NCBI RefSeq assembly: GCF_023159225.1
Contig: NC_063166.1
Coordinates: 45,253,149 to 45,317,148, forward strand
Direction: 5' to 3'
DNA length: 64,000 nucleotides
DNA from: Perognathus longimembris pacificus
Taxonomy: Eukaryota > Chordata > Mammalia > Rodentia > Heteromyidae
The notes under the pieces were generated by a model. It saw only the letters and a list, made by a program, of their open reading frames with translations. It made no database searches and was not told the origin of the DNA. Made by a program: the position numbers and the translations under genes. Every line of letters starts with the position of its first letter. The first letter of the stretch is position 1. Below are positions 58,220-64,000 of the stretch, one piece after another.

Positions 58220-61055
58220 TGAATGTGGCATCTATAGATTCTTTCTTGATTATGGGAATAATGGAAACAGCTTCTTATAGCCCCACTTGTTGAGTCTTGG
58301 ATCTTCAGTGGAGTTGTAAAAATATAGTCACCACTGCTACAGTTCAGGAAGGTTGCACATACTGGACCTAGTTCTTTAGGACAGAGGCACACTGCTATAA
58401 GGAAGTCTATTAACAACATGAAAGGCTAAGAACAGTAATACATTCACAGGGAGGGCTAAAGTGATGGCCAGAATTGATTACCAGTTATGAAGTAGGAATC
58501 TTCCTATGATTATCCCGGTGTCTGAGCTGCTATAGTTGATGTCATGTGGCATAGAGAAAAGCTATTCTTAACTTACCAACCTCTGCCCAGATGTCAGACT
58601 CAAGAGAAAAATAAACATCAGTGTACTGAGATGCTTCTGTTTGGAGTGGTTAGTCACTCAGCAGTAGGTAACTGGAACACATCAATAATGTTGAAGTCAT
58701 TCCTACTGTGTCTTGCATCGAGCCATGTAATGTGCCCTCTTAATGAATAATGATAAATGGATAGATTCGTAATTAACCTTTCTTCTAGGGTGAATTAAGG
58801 CAGACTTGAAGTCATTAGTTTCCAGGCTCACAAACAGCATGGAAACCACCCCAGCAGTTCTTTTGTAGGGAGACTTTATAGGAAGCAAAGAACCAGCCTG
58901 AAATAAGGGAATTTACCTTAAGTATGGGGCAACTACTCACATTCTGGTATTAGTGAGTCAGATTGTGGGCTAGGGTGTAAGCCAGTTAGCTATGATTGAG
59001 TTTCTGACAGATTTTCAGGGAAGAAACAGTGGTCAGTGAGTCATGACCAATCAATGTTCACATCAGCTGGGGAGGGGACATTGATCCACTGAAGGACATA
59101 TCAGAATCCCAACAGCACCCATGTCAGTGATAGGTATGATTTAGCTCATGACAAACTCTTCTATTTTCTTTCTCTTCAGCTTTCAGTTTAACACCTGCCC
59201 CAGCTCTCTCTTATTGTCACTCATGGGAATAGACTGTAAATAGAAAATCTCTATCCAACTAGCAATGAGAATAATGAGGCAACAAGATCTCCTGAATTTT
59301 GGAAAGAATTTTTTCCTTATACTTAATTTATTTATTTGAACCAGCAATAAATCATTCTTATAATCAACAATGAACTACAAATGAGGAATAGTTGACTTAA
59401 AAACTGGCTACAGAACAAGTTTTGCTTTTATTAGAGGTCAGGCCTGTGTCCATGAGAGCATCAGAATGGCAACTAAATGGCGAGCATGGAGTCTAGGATG
59501 TTAGTGAGAATCATGACGCTAATGGAGTAACTGTGTGTTTAGTAAAGAAAGTTGATACTGCATTTGGAAAACGTCTTCTCTCCTGAACTGTGCCACATTC
59601 CACTTTCCACTGACGAATGTACAGCAATAAGCAGAGTCAAAATGTCATCAAATAGACAGAGCAAAATATCACTCAATAGAAAGAGAATAAGAGTCACTGA
59701 TGAGGCCAGGGCAGTGTTATGAACTTAGGAGAACCCCATGTGAAGTGGACCAATCTGAGAACAGGTGCTAAAATAGTGGGGATTTTGAAGGATACAGTGG
59801 ATGATGACTGTTTCTAGTGTCAATCTCATGATATCTTGGCCAACCCAAAAGTATCTTCAGAGCAGAGATTGCCCATCTGAGAAGTCCTGCACTAAGATGC
59901 AGGGTCTGAGTGCTGCATCTAAGGCTGCTTTAGACAGGCATGGCCCCTGATTTTCAAGGAGTAAATCTGTGGTAGATTCATGGCTGCAGTGGGAGGCTGC
60001 CAGAAATCTCTACTTCCAGTAGTGGGAAGGTCAGTCCTTCCTTACAGAGGAGCAGAGATTTGGGCTTCTATGGCTTCATTCTGTGTTCCAAATGGTGGCA
60101 AATTTTCATAATTGAAAGTCTGGCGGAGAAGTGAGGCTCCTTCAGCCTGAGCTGGATGTGTAAGGGTTTTCTCCTTGGCAATCTCCCTGTATTCTCCTCC
60201 ATTCCCATATAGTAGTTTCCTGCCCATGAGGAGGCAAGGCCCCTAATCAGGATCCTGAACATCAAGGGGCTGCAGTTGTGGAACCATGTGGTAAAGCTTA
60301 ACTGAATGTAATAGTACACTGGAGCATCCTAGTGAAGAGGGGTGTGTCCATCCCACCACATATGCATCATCTTGGGCTCTTTCACTAGCAAAGGACGTTC
60401 CAGAGGATGGCAACTTGTTGCCATTTGGCAATGGATCTGGCCATTTAGCAGGCACAAGAGTGAGAGATTCCATTGGGCATAGCATCCATTTACTCAGAAT
60501 GTCCCAAGAGCATTCAAAGGTGACAACAATACCAAGTATAAAATTGCAGAAGTGTCTCATGCACGTTGCCTTGCCCATGGACAATAGTGCTTGGGAACTG
60601 TTGTGGGACTAGATGTGTTTGGACACCATCCATCCTGAGGGATCTGTTTGAGAAATGCTCTGATGACATCTTACTAATAGTGAGATCAACACATGACTTT
60701 CCTCTTAAGTTGTAGAAGCATATGAAGACACTGACAGGGGCATCTCTGTTCCAGCTGTCAGACAAAAGTGTTATCCTCCTTCATTTGTCTTTTAAAGTAT
60801 ACTCATGCCAATTTCTAGCAAAACAGGAAAAATGGTGGCTGTGGAGTCTCTAGTGTAGGAGGGAAGTGCTGGGCACTTGGAAACCGTGAGCTGCATCTGG
60901 GCTTGAGGATTTTTAATTTCTAGCTGTGGGATCTGGGCAATGTTTAAAATTTTTCTGCATCCATTTTTTTTCTCATGTATATATAAAGTTCCCACCCACC
61001 TCTCTTCCTTTCTCCCTTCCTCTTTGCTTCTTTTCCTGTCTCCACCTTCCTTCCT
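58220..61055. other. No recognised gene; unique
   Basis: Repeat-poor. At 60042-60765 several overlapping minus-strand frames of 60-113 codons are open, suggesting a region poor in stops, but no domain is convincing. Confidence 0.4.
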
Positions 61056-61130
61056 TCTATTATTCAATACACATTGATTGAGCTGCAGTGCAAGGCACCA
61101 GGGAAACATAGATCAACAAATCCATTGATG
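61056..61130 (+). mobile_element. Possible L2-class relic
   Basis: attcaatacacattgattga followed by gtgcaaggcaccagggaaac resembles ancient L2/MIR wording. Short and uncertain. Confidence 0.3.
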
Positions 61131-61268
61131 ACTTCAAAAATCTTTGTGCAAGGAAAATGGCCGCGCAGTGTGTTCATGCAGTGATGGATGCAATGTGCAG
61201 CAATGGCAGGGAGTTTTTAGTTGCAGTGTACTGTAAAGGAGATGTGGATGATTTCTTGAAAAGTCTCA

Positions 61269-61462
61269 TAGGGGCTGGGGATATAGTCCAGTGGCAAGAG
61301 TGCCTGCCTCGGATACACGAGGCCCTAGGTTCGATTCCCCAGCACCACATATACAGAAAACAGCCAGAAGCGGCGCTGTGGCTCAAGTGGCAGAGTGCTA
61401 GCCTTGAGCGGGAAGAAGCCAGGGACAGTGCTCAGGCCCTGAGTCCAAGGCCCAGGACTGGC

Positions 61463-61495
<33 letters not shown>
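61269..61495 (+). mobile_element. Young, complete IDL-Geo SINE
   Basis: Complete from ggggctggggatatagtcca (61271) through the intact B-box-like ggttcgattccc to the end of the Geo half at ggactggcc, then an uninterrupted A32 tail (61464-61495). Perfect 11-bp duplication GAAAAGTCTCA at 61258-61268 and 61496-61506. The pure tail indicates recent insertion. The frames at 61157-61516 and 61580-61398 are readings through it. Confidence 0.95.
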
Positions 61496-61497
<2 letters not shown>

Positions 61498-61506
61498 AAA
61501 GTCTCA

Positions 61507-61795
61507 GAGTACTTGATTCCTATGCAAAAGTCTAAGTAGGGAATTGTTAGTGAAGTGAATAGTGGACTAGTTGGGGTCACAACAGAGATGAAGAAAAGGT
61601 CAGTACCAAATTACCTGGTAAAAACGGTGTGGAAACAAACTATTTTATGATTGAGTTTAAGACAAGGGTGAAATTTCCATGCTGTGTTGACAAGGAGTCA
61701 CATGAAGCCAAATTAGAGGGAACAAGGGATCAGGACTAGAAACCATGTCTGAAGACCCTTTGCATATGGTGGGCCCACGATGTAATAAGAGGACT
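61507..61795. other. No recognised feature
   Basis: Nothing recognised on either strand. Confidence 0.4.
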
Positions 61796-61796
61796 T

Positions 61797-62036
61797 TGAG
61801 CTGAATGCTGGTGTCTCACACCTGCAATCCCAGCTACTCAGGAGGCTGAGATCTGAGGCTTCAGGCTAGATATCAGCCTGGGCACAGAAATTCTTGGGAA
61901 TTTTATCTTTAAATAATCAGCAAAGAGTCAGAAGTGGAGTAGTGGCTCAAGTGGTAGGGCGCCAGCCTTGAGCAAAATTAGTGTGGGCACACACACACAC
62001 AAAGAGACACAGAGACACACAGACAGACACACACAC
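61797..62036 (+). mobile_element. 7SL/B1-like plus Geo-like SINE with (CA)n tail
   Basis: Left half cacctgcaatcccagctact; right half gtagtggctcaagtggtagg ending early at gccttgagcaaaatt. Then comes an interrupted (CA)n/(GACA)n tract at 61988-62036. Confidence 0.85.
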
Positions 62037-63165
62037 GAGGATTTGGAAATCTCACAGTGAAGAACATAGGAACAGAAGACAGCATGTGACAAATTTGGAA
62101 TATGTTGAAGTAAATATGTCTGCATGTGAACTTTGGCAAAGAGAGAGATGGCAACAAACAGGGCAGAAACACATTGCTGAGATGTTGAAAGGAATTGAGC
62201 ATTTCAGGGTTTCAATATGCTGCTAAGAAGGATGGCAAGGTCAGTAAAAACCCAGATTCTCCCTGGAGTTTAGCAAATAGGAGGTCAATGGAAGTGTGGG
62301 GCATGACTACAATACAGTAACTTAAGGCACTGGAAAAGCTTTGAAAATTGTGAGAAGCTATTGAAAAGAGATGTCAGTTGCTGGTGGAGGTAGGAATTAG
62401 CTCTTTCTGGCTGATCACTTTTGAATGGGGAGCAAGAAGGACATGAAATTCAGCACTGCAGATTCACAGCTCTTCTAACAGGACACTGGCATTTTAAATA
62501 GACACTCTTGCACTCACAATGAATATGTACATATGTATGTATGTGTGCATGTATATATTTACTTTTAACACTTTCCATCCTTATCTCAAATTGGCTTCTG
62601 GTTGGCTCCAGAATTTTGCCTGGAATTTGTCACTTAGGAGCCAAAATGAAATTGGGGGCATAAGAAAGAATTTGAGAGAAGCACTTCAAGTGACAAGGTC
62701 ACTGCTACCCAGGAATAAATAATCCTGTTGACTGGTTCGCCATGCTGAGTTGTAGAATGTATTCTCTGAAGCAAGAAACTCTAATCATAAAGTCTGTTTT
62801 GGACAGCACCAATTGTGGTAGGGCTTCCAGCAGAACAAAATAGATTTTTCAACTAATAGTTTTATCCTGTAAAGAGAAAAGGAAACTAATAAAATATAAG
62901 AAGCCAAGGAGTATGGTTGCTGGGGAAACCATATCTAGCGGCTGCATCCACTTTCAATAATGCAATGTAGCTATCCTGGTGTCTTTTATGTAACCTGTGG
63001 TTACATGTGGCAAGGAGACAGCTGGGCTGAGGGCATAGAGCCCTGAACCCATTTCATTAGCAATCTCCACACGTATTATTAACCAAGCTCCATGGAAATA
63101 GCTGGAGAGGAGTCTAACCTGGTGATGTGTATTGTGGCCTTGACAAGTATTGTTATTAAACTTGG
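62037..63165. other. No recognised gene
   Basis: Short ATGT-rich stretch at 62519-62552. Nothing else recognised. Confidence 0.4.
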
Positions 63166-63169
63166 CCTT

Positions 63170-63550
63170 GAACATGGTTGGCATGTTCCTGCCTTGATAT
63201 GTACTGTTTCCTCTGCTTGATTGACTCTTCTCCGAATGCCCATATAGTTGTTGCTCTTGTCATTCTTAGACCTCTACCTAAGCATTTCTTGGTCAGTGAG
63301 GCCTTGTCTCACAATCTTATTTACAGTAACACCAGCATCTCTCCACCATCTCTCTTCCATTTTCCTGTTGGTTTTGTCTCACCAAAGGAGATACATTTTT
63401 CTAGCATGTGAGCTACTCATAGCAACAAATTTTGTCTGTTATGAATAGCATCACATACCCAATATCTAGCAGAGTACTTGTATATAAAGCTTCAGTAAAT
63501 GATTTCCCAATGAGTGGAGGAATGAAATTTAGTAGGCATGCTCTAAGGAG
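63170..63550 (+). mobile_element. L2 3' end
   Basis: cagtgaggccttgtctcaca, tttgtctgttatgaatagca, tatctagcagagtacttgta and a final gagtggaggaatgaa. Order and spacing match the L2 3' terminus. Confidence 0.7.
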
Positions 63551-63597
63551 CAAATTTCAAATTTCTGGAAAAAGAAATTTACTCAGAAAAATCCCTA

Positions 63598-64000
63598 TCA
63601 ACTATCTACAAATTCAATGCAATACCCATTAATATCCCAACACCATTTTTTGATGAAATAGAGGAAGCAATCCAGAAATTCATATGGAACAATAAAAGAC
63701 CTAGAATAGCAAAAACAATCCTAAGCAGAAAGAACAGTGCTGGAGGAATTACAATACCCAACTTCATTATTAAAGCTATAGTAATAAAGCTATAGTAATA
63801 TTATAAAGCTATAGTAATAAAAACAGCTTGGTATTGGCACCAGAACAGGTCTGAACACCAATGGAACAGAATTGAAGACCCGGGAATGAACCCACAGAAC
63901 TACGCCTACTTAATCTTTGATAAAGGGGCTAAGACAATAGTTTGGAAGAAAGATAGCCTCTTTAACAAATTGTGCTGGACAAACTGGCTCAACACATGCA
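63598..64000 (+). mobile_element. L1 ORF2 fragment running off the right edge
   Basis: Plus-strand ORF2 from the region coding a-IYKFN...[13 protein letters not shown] through [10 protein letters not shown] to [10 protein letters not shown]. It aligns with the minus-strand copy at about 2720-2340. The 5' truncation is near 63598. A three-fold local repeat of aaagctatagtaat at 63773-63824 disrupts the frame. Confidence 0.9.

Noticed and set aside
7404..61495. Genuine tRNA genes at the ID-like SINE heads
   Set aside because: Only promoter-box-like parts are tRNA-like; the heads continue into Geo or A-rich tails, are flanked by target-site duplications and do not form a full cloverleaf.
61157..61516. 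Plus-strand 119-codon frame starting MAAQCVHAV
   Set aside because: Two-thirds of it reads through the IDL-Geo SINE and its poly-A (lysine run); the remaining 40 codons have no support.
1..64000. CRISPR array, bacterial operon or phage system
   Set aside because: Short direct repeats are all microsatellites or transposon copies; codon structure, SINEs, L1 and L2 show a mammalian nuclear genome.
1..64000. Endogenous retrovirus
   Set aside because: No LTR pair, primer-binding site or gag/pol/env-like frame was recognised; the reverse transcriptase present is LINE-type.

Overview
This is mammalian, non-coding, repeat-rich nuclear DNA, most likely from a geomyoid rodent (kangaroo rat, pocket mouse or pocket gopher). 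The lineage call rests on at least six copies of a dimeric SINE: an ID-like tRNA-Ala-derived left half, followed by a right half I recognise as the Geo monomer. This IDL-Geo architecture is reported as restricted to Geomyoidea. I recognise no host protein-coding gene, no tRNA, rRNA or snRNA gene, no CRISPR array and no endogenous virus. Almost every long open frame lies inside LINE-1 (L1) DNA or is a translated simple repeat. The window could be intergenic or deep intronic; the sequence does not decide.

Layout. 1-10.1 kb is a nested stack. An old L1, inverted at its 5' end and flanked by a degenerate target-site duplication (387-402 / 10087-10102), is split by about 7.9 kb that holds a near full-length minus-strand L1 (about 798-8547). 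That L1 has a long 5' UTR, a broken ORF1 and a broken ORF2, and its 5' UTR is interrupted by an IDL-Geo SINE with perfect 16-bp duplications. 10.1-15.1 kb holds short SINE and L1 tails and a 1.26-kb internal L1 piece (13852-15109) almost identical to part of the first L1. 15.1-20.4 kb is the longest block without recognisable young repeats. 20.4-39.7 kb mixes SINEs, microsatellites and L1 3' ends, several of them nested. 39.7-43.4 kb is again mostly unique. At 43410-43979 an antisense L1 tail and a sense IDL-Geo SINE sit head to head inside one perfect 12-bp target-site duplication. 44-58.2 kb has more old L1, L2, a MER5A DNA-transposon relic, B1/ID SINEs and a CCTTC pentamer array. 58.2-64 kb is mostly unique, with a young IDL-Geo copy, an L2 3' end, and an L1 that runs off the right edge.

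How the parts work together. L1 supplies the endonuclease and reverse transcriptase that mobilise the SINEs; the duplications and A-rich tails seen here are footprints of that target-primed process. A second SINE family, with a 7SL/B1-like left half and a Geo-like right half, repeatedly ends in (CA)n and appears to have seeded many of the CA/TG microsatellites. The unusual content is in retrotransposition structure: the two-template head-to-head insertion, the tail-less near-identical L1 piece, and the multi-layer nest. Coordinates of old repeats are approximate because they were placed by eye.
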